Source of the DNA: Shewanella gaetbuli
GTDB taxonomy: Bacteria; Pseudomonadota; Gammaproteobacteria; Enterobacterales; Shewanellaceae
Direction: 5' to 3'
DNA: 64,000 nucleotides
NCBI RefSeq assembly: GCF_023284065.1
Contig: NZ_JAKIKP010000002.1
Location: 473,017-537,016 of the forward strand
Shown here: positions 45,475 to 55,102 of the stretch, piece after piece
How the letters are laid out: each line of letters opens with the position of its first letter
Position numbering within the stretch: the first letter of the stretch is position 1
Program-made: the position numbers and the translations under genes
The notes under the pieces: model-generated
Database searches by the model: none
What the model was told of the DNA's origin: nothing
The model's input: only the letters and a program-made list of their open reading frames with translations

Positions 45475-47028
45475 ATGAAGAAGAGCATTATTGTTACGGC
45501 AATTTCATTAGCTTTGCTAGGAGGTTGTGCCGCAACAGAGCCTTCAACTAAGGTAGCTGAAACAGCAACAATCAATGTTGCCATGGCAGAAAAGAACGAT
45601 AAAACGATTATTGATTCTGCATTATTACAAAACCAAGACGCTGCAGCATTAAAAGCCAAAATTCAGCAACTAAAGGATGGGGAAACCTTAGTTATTGAAC
45701 CAGGTAAATATGAAAACTTAGGTAAGTTTGATATTAAAGCAAACAACGTCACAATTAAGGCTGCAACCCCTGGTAATGTCTGGTTTACCGGTCTTGTTCA
45801 ACTTAATCTACGTGGCAACAACATCACCTTAGATGGATTAGTATTCACCGAAGGTGGCCCGGCAGAAAGAATGGGCGGTGTTGTTTTTAGAGGTGACAAC
45901 AATACTCTAACCAATTCTACTTTCTACTTCTTCAACGACGACTACGAATACCTTCCTGACGCCAAACGTGCTGAATACCCTAAATACTTGTGGATTTCGT
46001 TATACGGTAAGCACAACAACCTGATTAATAACACCTTTGAAGGTAAGCACAAACGTGGAACATTAATTGGCGTTCAAAAAGCCAAAGGCGACACGACTGC
46101 TGACTTCCATACCATCAAAGGTAACCTTTTCTATAATCAGCAACACAATCAATTTAATGAATTTGATAACCAAGATGCTGTTCGTTACAACGGCAACAGC
46201 TGGGAAGCCATTCGTTTAGGTGATTCAAAAAGTTCTATTTATGACTCTAAAACATTAATTGAAGGAAACCTATTCCTTAAATGTGACGGTGAAACAGAAC
46301 TTGTATCGTTAAAGTCAGGTGGTAACACTCTTAGAGGCAACACCTTTATTGAAAATGCTTCAATGATTTCAATGCGTCATGGCAAAAATAACATTGTTGA
46401 AGATAACGTTATTTTAGGTAATGGCAAAAGAATGTCTGGTGGCATTCGTTTTTACGATGAAGGCCACATTATTCGCAATAACTACATTGAACGCGTGATG
46501 GGAACCGGTAATGTTCGTGGTGGTTTAGCTGTAAATACTGGTATTACTGATGTTGTTAACGGCGAAGCATTATCAAATGACGTTAAAGGCAAAGAGTTAA
46601 ACAAACAGGCTACACCTTATAAAGTCACTATTGAAAACAACTCAATTATTGATTCACGCCAAAACATTCTTTATTCAGACAAAACTCACCGCGTAAGTCT
46701 TTACGACAACGCTAAAGTGACCACCGTATTTGCGGGTACAGATTTAACCTTTAAAAACAACCTTTCTTACGCTAAAGCCAGTCGCACATTAGCGTTAACA
46801 GGCAATGAAAGTACCGCTCCATTAGTCAACCCAACTTACGAGAACGACTTGTACTTTGGCCCTGTGGCTGGCGTTGAACTGCCTTGGGATGGGGTAATTT
46901 ATCGTGATCCTAAGTTAAAGCGTTCTGAAAATGGTTTATTAGAACCCACCAACTTTGACGGCGGCGCACGAGGGTTAAAAGTATTAACCACGCAAGATAC
47001 CGGCGCTTCATACCAAATTAAAAAATAA
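45475..47028 (+). CDS. PL6 alginate lyase, lipoprotein
   Basis: One-domain PL6 beta-helix lyase of 517 residues. The lipobox LGGC puts Cys near residue 18, so it should be anchored in the outer membrane. The catalytic region reads ELVSLKSGGNTLRGN (Lys) and SMISMRHGKNN (Arg), with the substrate-cleft SWEAIRLGDSKSS before it. It is closely similar to the third PL6 at 51467, including SLYGKHN/SIWGKNA and KHKRGTLIGVQK/KLKRGTLIGVQK. It is probably the first gene of an operon with the beta-helix lipoprotein and the porin. Confidence 0.92.
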   Translation: MKKSIIVTAISLALLGGCAATEPSTKVAETATINVAMAEKNDKTIIDSALLQNQDAAALKAKIQQLKDGETLVIEPGKYENLGKFDIKANNVTIKAATPGNVWFTGLVQLNLRGNNITLDGLVFTEGGPAERMGGVVFRGDNNTLTNSTFYFFNDDYEYLPDAKRAEYPKYLWISLYGKHNNLINNTFEGKHKRGTLIGVQKAKGDTTADFHTIKGNLFYNQQHNQFNEFDNQDAVRYNGNSWEAIRLGDSKSSIYDSKTLIEGNLFLKCDGETELVSLKSGGNTLRGNTFIENASMISMRHGKNNIVEDNVILGNGKRMSGGIRFYDEGHIIRNNYIERVMGTGNVRGGLAVNTGITDVVNGEALSNDVKGKELNKQATPYKVTIENNSIIDSRQNILYSDKTHRVSLYDNAKVTTVFAGTDLTFKNNLSYAKASRTLALTGNESTAPLVNPTYENDLYFGPVAGVELPWDGVIYRDPKLKRSENGLLEPTNFDGGARGLKVLTTQDTGASYQIKK

Positions 47029-47057
47029 AATAATTAACTTTAAAATAGGTAGTAAAG

Positions 47058-49658
47058 ATGAGAGTGAATAAATTATCAGCACTAGTTGCTATGGCATTAT
47101 CAACCACCGTGTTAACCGGCTGTGATTTTTATGATGAGCCTCCAGGAAACCCAGGTACAGATCCAGGAAAGCCACCTGTAATAACACCACCAGATCAAGC
47201 TGACTTTGTTGCATCTTCAGAAGCTGAGTTAATTGCTGCAATTAACGATGCTGAAGCAGGCCAATATATTGGTTTAAACACTGAAGGTGACTTTGCTAAC
47301 GTGGGTCATATTATTATTGATAAAGCCATTACGTTAATCTCAACCAATGCAGATGGCGACATTGACGACCCAGCTGACGCTGGAACAACAGAACTTGCAC
47401 AAGCAGTATTCTCTGGCGCAGTGTGTATTGATATTCCGACTGCAGCGGCTGAAACACTTCGCGGTGGTGAGCAAGCACGTATTTCAAATATCCGTTTTGA
47501 AAACATTACCATGGACAGTTGCGGTAGTGACGATAGCTCAAACTCTATCATCAACATTGGTAAAGTCGGTAAAGATAAAACTTCTGTTATTCTAGACCAC
47601 TTAACTTTTGACGGTAATAGTTTTAATGAGTCAACGGGTGACAGTGATGCGTGGATTTATTCACGTGGTTTAGTGGATATTTCAAACAGCAGCTTTACCA
47701 ACAAGTCTGAAAGCGCTCAAAGCATGTTATACCTAAACTGTGGTAGCTCAGCTTCTCGTGGTGGTAGTAACAGCGACCCACGCGGCTCTATTATGACTGG
47801 TAACGTATTTGCTATGGCAGCAGCTAATGGCAGTAGTTCAACTAAAGCCGCTACCATTGGCGTTCCAAGTAACTTTGGACAAGATAACAAAAACTGTGCC
47901 GCAACTTTTACTGAAAATACCTTCACAAACTTTGCCGCTTTAATCAGTGAAAACGCGGATCCATCAACAGCATTATACGATGTGTTTGGTGACACCACTG
48001 AAGCTGATAACACCTTAGAAGACGGCGGTACTGACCCAGGGCAACCTGGTGATGTTGACCACACAGTAACTAACGTGACTGAACTTCAAGATGCCGTTGC
48101 TAACGCAGCTGCCGGTGATGTTATCGGTTTAACCACTGATGGTACTTTTGCTGATGTGGGTTTGCTAACACTAAGCAAAGCGGTCAAATTATTGTCTGTT
48201 GACGCAGAAGGCAATATTACTGATCCAATGACAACTCAAGCCACATTATCTGGCGCGGTTTGTGTTTATGTGCCTTCAGATTCAGTAGAAGACTTAAAAG
48301 GCAGCAATCAAGTTATTATTTCTAACCTAGCATTCAGCGATATCACTATTGATGAGTGTGGTACTGCTGATACCCAAAATGCCATTATCAACATTGGTAA
48401 AGTGGGTAAAGACAAAACACCAGTTGAACTAGAGTACTTAACCTTTAATGGTGAAGGCTTCCAAGAAACCACTGGTGATAGCGACGCATGGGTATACTCT
48501 CGTGGTTTAGTCGACATTTCTGACAGTGTGTTTGAAGGCAAGTCTGCAGATGCTAAAAATATTGTTTACCTAAACTGTGGTAGCTCTGCATCTCGTGGCG
48601 GTAACAATGAAGACCCACGCGGCTCAATGCTAACCGGTAACACATTTGGTCTTGCTGCTGACAACACTGCGGGTACCACAAAAGTTGCCACTATTGGTGT
48701 ACCAAGCAATTTAGGTCAAGATAACAAAAACTGTGAAGCAACATTCAATGCCAATACAGTGAAAAACTTTGCTGAGTTAACCAGCGAAACTGATGACATT
48801 TCTACCGCACTTTATGATGTATTTGGTGACACTGAAGCTAAAGACAACATCCTTGATGACGATGGCGGTACAGACCCAGACCCAACTTACCCAGAAAACG
48901 TTGAAGCGGTTAATGCCGCTATTCAAGCAGCAACTGCAGGCGAAACCATCACTTTAGGTGCAGCGTATGACTACTCTGCAGGCGTTATCACTATTGATCG
49001 CGCTATCAAGCTTGTCGGTGCTGAAGGCGCAAAAATTTCAGGCAGTGCATGTATTGACGTGCTAGACGGTGCTGCTGGGGCTGAAATTTCTAACCTTAGC
49101 TTCACCAACGACCAAATTGTTAAATGTGGCACAACCGGTGACGCTAGAGAAGCGGTGATTAATGTTCAGAAAGTTGGTGAGACTGACCAGCCAATCTTAC
49201 TGAAAGATTTAAGCTTCGATGCAACCGGTATCACTTCACAAGATCAAATTGAAAACAAAGGTGCATGGATCCGTTCATACGGCTTCATCAACCTAACAGG
49301 TAGTGAGTTTATTGGTCAAAGCCGCAACCTCCAAAATGACTTAGTGAAGCTAACTTGTAGCTCTAGCAAAGGCAGAATGGGCACGTTAATTGATGGCAAC
49401 ACCTTCTCAATTACAGGCGACGGCACTAAAGAAACCGCTGCCGTTAAGATTGGTGATTCTAGCGGTGGCGCTATTAAAGATGCAGACAATGAAAATACCT
49501 GTGCGGTTACGGTAAGCAACAATACCTTCAATGATTACAGCCAACAAGAAGTCAATAATGTTGGTACAGAAGGTCTTCGTGACGCAGCTATTTTTGGCCG
49601 CTTACCTGCTGAAAGTACCAACGTATTTACCGATAACAACTACGTTACTAACCCATAA
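47058..49658 (+). CDS. secreted lipoprotein with three beta-helix-like repeats, function unknown
   Basis: I do not recognise a named family. The lipobox LTGC gives a lipoprotein, followed by a Pro/Gly/Asp linker. Three repeats of roughly 270-300 residues then follow (about 50-320, 335-610, 625-866), joined by GGTDPG-type linkers. Repeats 1 and 2 are nearly alike, sharing IINIGKVGKDKT, DSDAWIYSRGLVDIS or its VYSRG form, and YLNCGSSASRGG. They also share TIGVPSNFGQDNKNC (L for F in repeat 2). Repeat 3 is divergent. Four Cys per repeat are conserved. The short turns and Asn-rich ladders suggest right-handed beta-helices like pectate lyases or PL6. Between PL6 and porin genes, it may bind or cut alginate at the cell surface. 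Confidence 0.75.
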   Translation: MRVNKLSALVAMALSTTVLTGCDFYDEPPGNPGTDPGKPPVITPPDQADFVASSEAELIAAINDAEAGQYIGLNTEGDFANVGHIIIDKAITLISTNADGDIDDPADAGTTELAQAVFSGAVCIDIPTAAAETLRGGEQARISNIRFENITMDSCGSDDSSNSIINIGKVGKDKTSVILDHLTFDGNSFNESTGDSDAWIYSRGLVDISNSSFTNKSESAQSMLYLNCGSSASRGGSNSDPRGSIMTGNVFAMAAANGSSSTKAATIGVPSNFGQDNKNCAATFTENTFTNFAALISENADPSTALYDVFGDTTEADNTLEDGGTDPGQPGDVDHTVTNVTELQDAVANAAAGDVIGLTTDGTFADVGLLTLSKAVKLLSVDAEGNITDPMTTQATLSGAVCVYVPSDSVEDLKGSNQVIISNLAFSDITIDECGTADTQNAIINIGKVGKDKTPVELEYLTFNGEGFQETTGDSDAWVYSRGLVDISDSVFEGKSADAKNIVYLNCGSSASRGGNNEDPRGSMLTGNTFGLAADNTAGTTKVATIGVPSNLGQDNKNCEATFNANTVKNFAELTSETDDISTALYDVFGDTEAKDNILDDDGGTDPDPTYPENVEAVNAAIQAATAGETITLGAAYDYSAGVITIDRAIKLVGAEGAKISGSACIDVLDGAAGAEISNLSFTNDQIVKCGTTGDAREAVINVQKVGETDQPILLKDLSFDATGITSQDQIENKGAWIRSYGFINLTGSEFIGQSRNLQNDLVKLTCSSSKGRMGTLIDGNTFSITGDGTKETAAVKIGDSSGGAIKDADNENTCAVTVSNNTFNDYSQQEVNNVGTEGLRDAAIFGRLPAESTNVFTDNNYVTNP

Positions 49659-49682
49659 GCATCATTAATTCAGTATTTAAAA

Positions 49683-49703
49683 GGCATGTGCTTAGCACAT
49701 GCC
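49683..49703 (+). other. hairpin between the beta-helix gene and the porin gene
   Basis: GGCATGTG-CTTAG-CACATGCC is an 8-bp perfect stem without a following T run. It may tune expression of the downstream porin or stabilise one of the message pieces. Confidence 0.5.
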
Positions 49704-49737
49704 GGGTATTGACTACCTTAAAAGAAGAACTTTAAAC

Positions 49738-50511
49738 ATGAAAAAATCAATATTAGCTTTAAGCGTATTAAGTGTTGTTGGTGGCAGTGCGTTAGTTAGC
49801 ACCTCAGCAGAAGCAAGCACCACGATGACCTTTAAGTGGGAACATAAATTATTAGATGGCCGAACTGATCGTCCTAAATTTGAACTAAGCCATAGAATGG
49901 ACAACGGTTTTGCTTTTGGTTTTGAACAAGTTTGGCAGTTTGACCGCAGTAAACAAGAAACTGAAGTCGGCTTTGCACCAGAGCAATATGAGTTCACTTT
50001 AAAAACCGGTTACAGACATAGATGGGGTGATCGTAACGAGCATGAAGTTGGCCCATTACTTGACTACCAAGTAAAAGAAAACGCTAAGAAAATTCGTTTT
50101 GGTGCATTTTATGGCTACCGCTTAACGAAAGACTTCAGCATGAAAGTCCGTGCTCGTTATTCTGGCGACCTAGAAAGAGTTAGTGTGGGTAGCGGTACTT
50201 ACGATGACGCAGTGGGTAAAGAAATGCGTTATGACCTTTGGTTAACCTACCGTTGGAATAACTTTACCTTCGTATGGGATGCCATTTACAAAGACAAACT
50301 TGACGACAACGTCTTTGACAACAACAAAGAAAATGTATGGGAGCATGAGTTAAGCGCTGAATACCGCCTAGCTGATGCCCGTGCACACGCATTCTACGGT
50401 AAGTTTAAATACAAGGCTGAACTATTAAAAAATAGCCATTTAAACAGCGATTACGACTGGTATGGCAAGCGTGACAATGCCATTGAATTTGGTTACAAGT
50501 ACCGCTTCTAA
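49738..50511 (+). CDS. KdgM-family oligosaccharide porin
   Basis: Outer-membrane channel of the oligogalacturonate-porin family, 257 residues. A signal peptide ends near SAEA|STTM, and then alternating amphipathic strands run to the C-terminal FGYKYRF, whose last Phe is typical of barrel proteins. The many Arg and Lys on the predicted inner face (GYRHRWGDRNE, KVRARYSG) suit acidic sugars. Expected cargo is unsaturated alginate oligomers. ATG 49738 is chosen over the open frame from 49699, which includes the hairpin. A terminator follows. Confidence 0.88.
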   Translation: MKKSILALSVLSVVGGSALVSTSAEASTTMTFKWEHKLLDGRTDRPKFELSHRMDNGFAFGFEQVWQFDRSKQETEVGFAPEQYEFTLKTGYRHRWGDRNEHEVGPLLDYQVKENAKKIRFGAFYGYRLTKDFSMKVRARYSGDLERVSVGSGTYDDAVGKEMRYDLWLTYRWNNFTFVWDAIYKDKLDDNVFDNNKENVWEHELSAEYRLADARAHAFYGKFKYKAELLKNSHLNSDYDWYGKRDNAIEFGYKYRF

Positions 50512-50529
50512 GTACACAATATTAAACCC

Positions 50530-50558
50530 AAAAAGCTAATCATTTGATTAGCTTTTTT
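50530..50558 (+). terminator. intrinsic terminator after the porin gene
   Basis: AAAAGCTAATC/GATTAGCTTTT, an 11-bp stem with a short loop, then T run. Confidence 0.88.
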
Positions 50559-50574
50559 TATGCGCTTAGCATGG

Positions 50575-51400
50575 TAACTAAGTAAACAACAGTTCGTTGT
50601 TGAATACAGATTACGGCCCAAAAACATTGCCGGAATGACGTGAGATAAAACAACAGTGCGTCATCCTCGAGATCTGTTATCGAGGATCTGCTTTTTTGGC
50701 TACTGAATGCAGATTCCGGCCCAAAAGCATTACCGGAATGACGTGAGGTATAAACCTTGTCGGAATGACGCGTGATAAAACAACAATTCGTCATCCTCGA
50801 GATCTGTTATCGAGGATCTGCTGTTTCGTTGTTGAATGCAGATTCCGGCTCAAAACCATTACCGGAATGACGAAAGATGTACCGTTCCGGAATGACGTGA
50901 GCTATAAACCTTGTCGGAATGACCAGTAATAAAACAACAATGCGTCATCCTCGAGATCTGTTATCGAGGATCTGCTGTTTCGTTGTTGAATGCAGATTCC
51001 GGCTCAAGAACCTTACCGGAATGACGAAAGATGTACCGTTCCGGAATGACGTGAGCTATAAACCTTGTCGGAATGACGCGTGATATAACAACAATTCGTC
51101 ATCCTCGAGATCGGTTATCGAGGATCTGCTGTTTCGTTGTTGAATGCAGATTCCGGCTCAAAAGCATTGCCGGAATGACGTAAGATGTACCGTTCCGGAA
51201 TGACGTGAGCTATAAACCTTGCCGGAATAACCAGTGATATAACAACAATGCGTCATCCTCGAGATCTGTTATCGAGGATCTGCTTTTTTAGTTGTTGAAT
51301 GTAGATTCCGGCTCAAAAGCATTACCGGAATGACGCGTAAAAAAACCTTACCGGATTGACGTGAGCTATAAACCTTACCGGAATGACGCGTGATAAAAAC
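50575..51400. repeat. tandem array of a palindromic repeat
   Basis: Five copies of a core containing TCATCCTCGAGATC and TATCGAGGATCTGC begin at about 50659, 50789, 50943, 51097 and 51251, so the last four steps are 130 then 154, 154 and 154 bases. Each core folds into a stem TCCTCGA/TCGAGGA. Between cores lie GCAGATTCCGG and several CCGGAATGACG segments, themselves partly inverted copies. No gene fits. The same core, on the other strand, is at 62872-63410. Confidence 0.85.
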
Positions 51401-51466
51401 CACTTCATCGTGCTAGCAATGTCAGCATAACAAAGTGGTTTTCTGCCGTTAGATTTACCTTGTCAG

Positions 51467-53017
51467 TTATTTAAATACGTAACTAGGACCCGCTTCGTCA
51501 GCCGTAACCAAAGATAACTTAGTTAAATCTGCACCTACATTATCTTGTTTAGGTATTTCGGTATTAAAACCACTGACCTTAGCTTGATTATCAACTTGAC
51601 CTACATAAAACTCTTGCTCGTAGGTCGAACGAGTTAATGGGTATTTTTGATTGGTTTTTAACGCTACCGCATCAGGCTTTGGCGCATAAACAAAATTGGC
51701 TTTAAAGTGAATGTTGTCACCCGCAAAAATGTTTTCCACTTCTGCGTTATTAAATAGGCTCACACGATGAACTTGATCACCATGAATAATACCCCACTGA
51801 TTATCAATCAAGCTATTATGGCTGACGGTAATATTCTTAGGCGTCCACTGCTTGTTAAGCTCTTTTCCTTTGACCTTTTCAGACAGTTGCTCATTATTTT
51901 CAACATCAATAATGCCAGTGTTGATCACTATCGCCCCGCGTAAATCAGCATTACCTTTAATGCCGCCATCTTTACCGCTTAAACCACGAATAAAGTTATT
52001 ACTGATCACATGGTCTTCATCATAAACCCGAATACCGCCAGTGAGGTTTTTACCATTACCTAAAATAATATTATTAGACACCTCATTCGCTTTACCGTGA
52101 CGTAATGAAATCATCGAGCTAGATTCAAAAATAGTGTTACCGTTGATTTTATTGTGACCCGACTTAACTGAAATCAGCTCACGCTCACCGTCCATTCCCA
52201 CCATTAAATTATGGCTAAAAGAGGTATTTGAAGGGAATTGTGAAGCTTTAGAGTCGCCAATGCGAATGGCTTCCCAACTATTGGCGTTGTATCGAATAGC
52301 ATGTTCAATGGCAAACTCATTGAATTGATTCGGCTGCATATTATAAAAAATATTATGCTCAATAACATGGTTGTCAGGGGTATCGTCTTTTTGTACCCCT
52401 ATTAACGTGCCTCGCTTGAGTTTACCTTCAAAACGATTATGGGTAACGGTGGCATTTTTACCCCAAATTGACAGCCATAAATAGCGCGGATACTCTTCAC
52501 GCGCTTCATCTGGCTCATAAGGATAATCATGATTGAAGTCTTTAAAAGTCGAATTAACAAGGCGGTTATTATCTCCCATCAGTTTTATGCCGCCAAAGCG
52601 CTCTGCTGGGCCACCATTGGTAAATACTAAGCCATCAAGGCTAACATCATCACCTTTTACAACTAACTGAACTAGACCAGAAAAAACCACCTTACCAGGC
52701 TGTCTTGCTTGAATTTTCAAATTATTAGCCGTAATAATGACCTCCCCTAAATGCGAATATTCACCGTCTGCAATAATAATTTCAGCACCATCTGGAGCCG
52801 TAGTTAACTGTTGACGTAACGCGACAATCTCTTCATTTGAAACGGGGTTAATGTCACTGGCATTAACCACAGTATGACGATCACTGTGCAATAACGTTTG
52901 TTGCTGAACGTTATCAAAAAGAGACAAAGATTGTTGAACATTATCCGCTGTTGATGCCAACGTAGCAGTTGAATATAAAGCGATACTACAAGCACTAAAT
53001 AAAAGCGATTTTTTCAC
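51467..53017 (-). CDS. PL6 alginate lyase, third copy
   Basis: One-domain PL6 lyase with a Sec signal peptide (ending near TLAS|TADN) and no lipobox, so probably periplasmic or secreted. The catalytic Lys is in ELISVKSGHNKING and the Arg in SMISLRHGKAN. It is a close paralog of the 45475 gene, which is a lipoprotein, so the two differ in location more than in fold. The GTG at 53017 (MKKSLLFSA) is preferred over GTG 53023 because GAGG is 9 bases ahead of it but only 3 ahead of the other. 516 residues. Confidence 0.9.
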   Translation of the reverse strand: MKKSLLFSACSIALYSTATLASTADNVQQSLSLFDNVQQQTLLHSDRHTVVNASDINPVSNEEIVALRQQLTTAPDGAEIIIADGEYSHLGEVIITANNLKIQARQPGKVVFSGLVQLVVKGDDVSLDGLVFTNGGPAERFGGIKLMGDNNRLVNSTFKDFNHDYPYEPDEAREEYPRYLWLSIWGKNATVTHNRFEGKLKRGTLIGVQKDDTPDNHVIEHNIFYNMQPNQFNEFAIEHAIRYNANSWEAIRIGDSKASQFPSNTSFSHNLMVGMDGERELISVKSGHNKINGNTIFESSSMISLRHGKANEVSNNIILGNGKNLTGGIRVYDEDHVISNNFIRGLSGKDGGIKGNADLRGAIVINTGIIDVENNEQLSEKVKGKELNKQWTPKNITVSHNSLIDNQWGIIHGDQVHRVSLFNNAEVENIFAGDNIHFKANFVYAPKPDAVALKTNQKYPLTRSTYEQEFYVGQVDNQAKVSGFNTEIPKQDNVGADLTKLSLVTADEAGPSYVFK

Positions 53018-53073
53018 CGTCACACACCTCGTTTAACTCGATAGTTGAAGTGTGTTTATAGCACATGAATAGA

Positions 53074-53090
53074 GTTATTTGTATTATCAT
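53074..53090 (-). promoter_or_regulatory. candidate alginate operator, site 11
   Basis: GTTATTTGTATTATCAT on +, 57 bases before the PL6 start. It is the rightmost motif copy and marks the end of the alginate locus. Confidence 0.55.
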
Positions 53091-53198
53091 AAAACAAATA
53101 TTAGAACCGGTTATCAACTTTGATAATTTGAGGAGCCCAGCTTATAAACTGGACGCATTAACATCGCCTTTTGTGAGCGTGATTAAATAAATTTTGAG

Positions 53199-53229
53199 CA
53201 AAAAAAAAGCCAGTCTACTGGCTTTTTTT
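53199..53229 (-). terminator. terminator after the subtilase gene
   Basis: AAAAAAGCCAGT/ACTGGCTTTTTT around a CTA loop. It serves the - strand subtilase and also separates it from the PL6 promoter. Confidence 0.88.
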
Positions 53230-53275
53230 AACATTCAGTGGCATATATTACTGGGTTTACACCTTAATAATGCAC

Positions 53276-55102
53276 TTAGAAAGTAATAGACTCTTCAGCA
53301 CTACAAGTTGTTGTGCCTGCTTCACATACTTTATAGGTGTAGCTAAGAGTAGACTTAGTGTTTAATGAGTCAGTGTAAGCACCATCATTTGCTGTAGTCG
53401 CAACATTATTGCCGTTGCGATACACATCAACATCACTACCTGATAACCCTGCAAAGCTTAAATTGATGAACTTAGCGCCTCTACTCTTCACGCCATTTAG
53501 GCTCAAAGTAATATCGCCACCAGTAGGAGGTGGGGTGACGCCGCCTTCACAACCATTAGCAGTTAAATACGCATGCGCTGCAGCCGCTTTAACAATACCA
53601 TAGCCAAAGTAAACGTCTTTGCCTGCAGCGCCGGCATCTTCAGCTGTCGCTTTAAGTGCTTCACGAATTTCAGTACCGGTACATTCATTGTGCTGAGACC
53701 ACACTAAGGCTGCAACACCTGAAACAGCTGGTGTAGCCATTGATGTACCACTCATAAAGCCAAAGTCAGATGTACCAATATTAATCGCCATTGTAGACGC
53801 CGCAAGCAATATTGCTCGGTCTTCCAATGCAACTCCAACTGCCGGAATCGATGTCGTGTTTGCCTCACCTAAAGTGGCATAAAGCATACCGGGCTCATTA
53901 TTAATGATAACCGCTCCCACACCGCCCGAAGCTTCACAATTTGCCACTTTATCGTGGAAAGAGATTGCACCACGGTCAATAACACAAATATTACCATTAG
54001 CCGCGCTATCAACAGCTTCAGCAGTGCCCATAAAGTAGGTTGAACCTGTAACGCTACCTGCATTCTCCATAGAAGAAGAGGTGATAAATCCACCATCTGC
54101 CGTTAACGAAGATGCGGTAGCCATACCCGCTGGGTAAGTTGATAAAGTATCTACACCACCTGCAGTGACTTCAACACAAATGGTTTCATCAGTAGTGGCA
54201 CGACGGCCTTTACCTGAAGTACAAGAAGGGAATTGAGAGAAATCAGCAATGTTATTATTGGCATCATTTGCACCAATCATCATCACAGACGAGTAACCTG
54301 CAGGGTAAGAGCGAACATTGTTGCCATCATTACCCGCAGCAGCAAGCACTAAGCCACCCGCATCAGTGAAGGCTTCAAAGGCATTAGACTCTGTTGAGTT
54401 AGAGCCACCGCCCCCTAAACTCATACTGATAATATTCGCGCCAGCAGCACTACATAAATTTGCAGCATGGGCTAAATCAGATGAATAACCCCAGCCATCA
54501 TCGTTAAATACTTTAATAATGTGTAAATCAACACCTGGTGCCATACCGACGACACCGAATCCGTTATCCGCTGCGGCAATGGTTCCTGCTACGTGTGTAC
54601 CGTGTGGGCCACCGTTAACATCCCAACTACCGGTACCTGAATCATTGTCACCCGTGATATTATTCCACTCGAAATCAGTATTACTACGGTCTAAACCAGA
54701 ATCAATCACACACACTTTAATGCCTGCATTTGGATTAAAAGTCACTTGATCAGCTTGTGATTGATATACTGCATATGGTGTCACTTGTTGGGTCATTGGG
54801 TCGCCATTATCATCAGCATAAACCGACATTAAATGACGTGGTTGGTCTAACTCAACCAGTTTAACGTGAGGGTTATTTAGCAGCCCTTTTACCTGCGCTA
54901 AGTCTTTTCCACTAAATGTTGCGGCAATAAATCCGTCACCATCAACATGAATTTGGGCACCTAATTGTTTTGCTAGCGCTTTAACTACGCCTTTTTTTTG
55001 TGGGTCTACTTGAATAACATAACGATCATTTGCTGCTTGTGATGAGGCACTTACGCCTAGCGAAAGAGCTAACATTGCACTTGAAAGAATAGATAATTTC
55101 AT
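53276..55102 (-). CDS. secreted S8 subtilisin-like serine protease
   Basis: Extracellular protease of 608 residues. The signal peptide ends near SQAA|NDRY. An I9-type propeptide (RYVIQVDPQKK to DQPRHLM) precedes the catalytic domain, with Asp in VCVIDSGLD (near 134), His in HGTHVAGTIAA (near 168) and Ser in FMSGTSMATPAVSG (near 455). A PA domain of about 120 residues is inserted between His and Ser. The C-terminal 75 residues form one FnIII-like domain. ATG 55102 is chosen over the open frame from 55198 because the signal peptide starts there. Role is probably nutrient scavenging. Confidence 0.92.
   Translation of the reverse strand: MKLSILSSAMLALSLGVSASSQAANDRYVIQVDPQKKGVVKALAKQLGAQIHVDGDGFIAATFSGKDLAQVKGLLNNPHVKLVELDQPRHLMSVYADDNGDPMTQQVTPYAVYQSQADQVTFNPNAGIKVCVIDSGLDRSNTDFEWNNITGDNDSGTGSWDVNGGPHGTHVAGTIAAADNGFGVVGMAPGVDLHIIKVFNDDGWGYSSDLAHAANLCSAAGANIISMSLGGGGSNSTESNAFEAFTDAGGLVLAAAGNDGNNVRSYPAGYSSVMMIGANDANNNIADFSQFPSCTSGKGRRATTDETICVEVTAGGVDTLSTYPAGMATASSLTADGGFITSSSMENAGSVTGSTYFMGTAEAVDSAANGNICVIDRGAISFHDKVANCEASGGVGAVIINNEPGMLYATLGEANTTSIPAVGVALEDRAILLAASTMAINIGTSDFGFMSGTSMATPAVSGVAALVWSQHNECTGTEIREALKATAEDAGAAGKDVYFGYGIVKAAAAHAYLTANGCEGGVTPPPTGGDITLSLNGVKSRGAKFINLSFAGLSGSDVDVYRNGNNVATTANDGAYTDSLNTKSTLSYTYKVCEAGTTTCSAEESITF

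Noticed and set aside
50575..51400. CRISPR array
   Set aside because: Units are about 130-154 bases and the between-core sequences repeat as well, so there are no unique spacers, and no cas genes are present.
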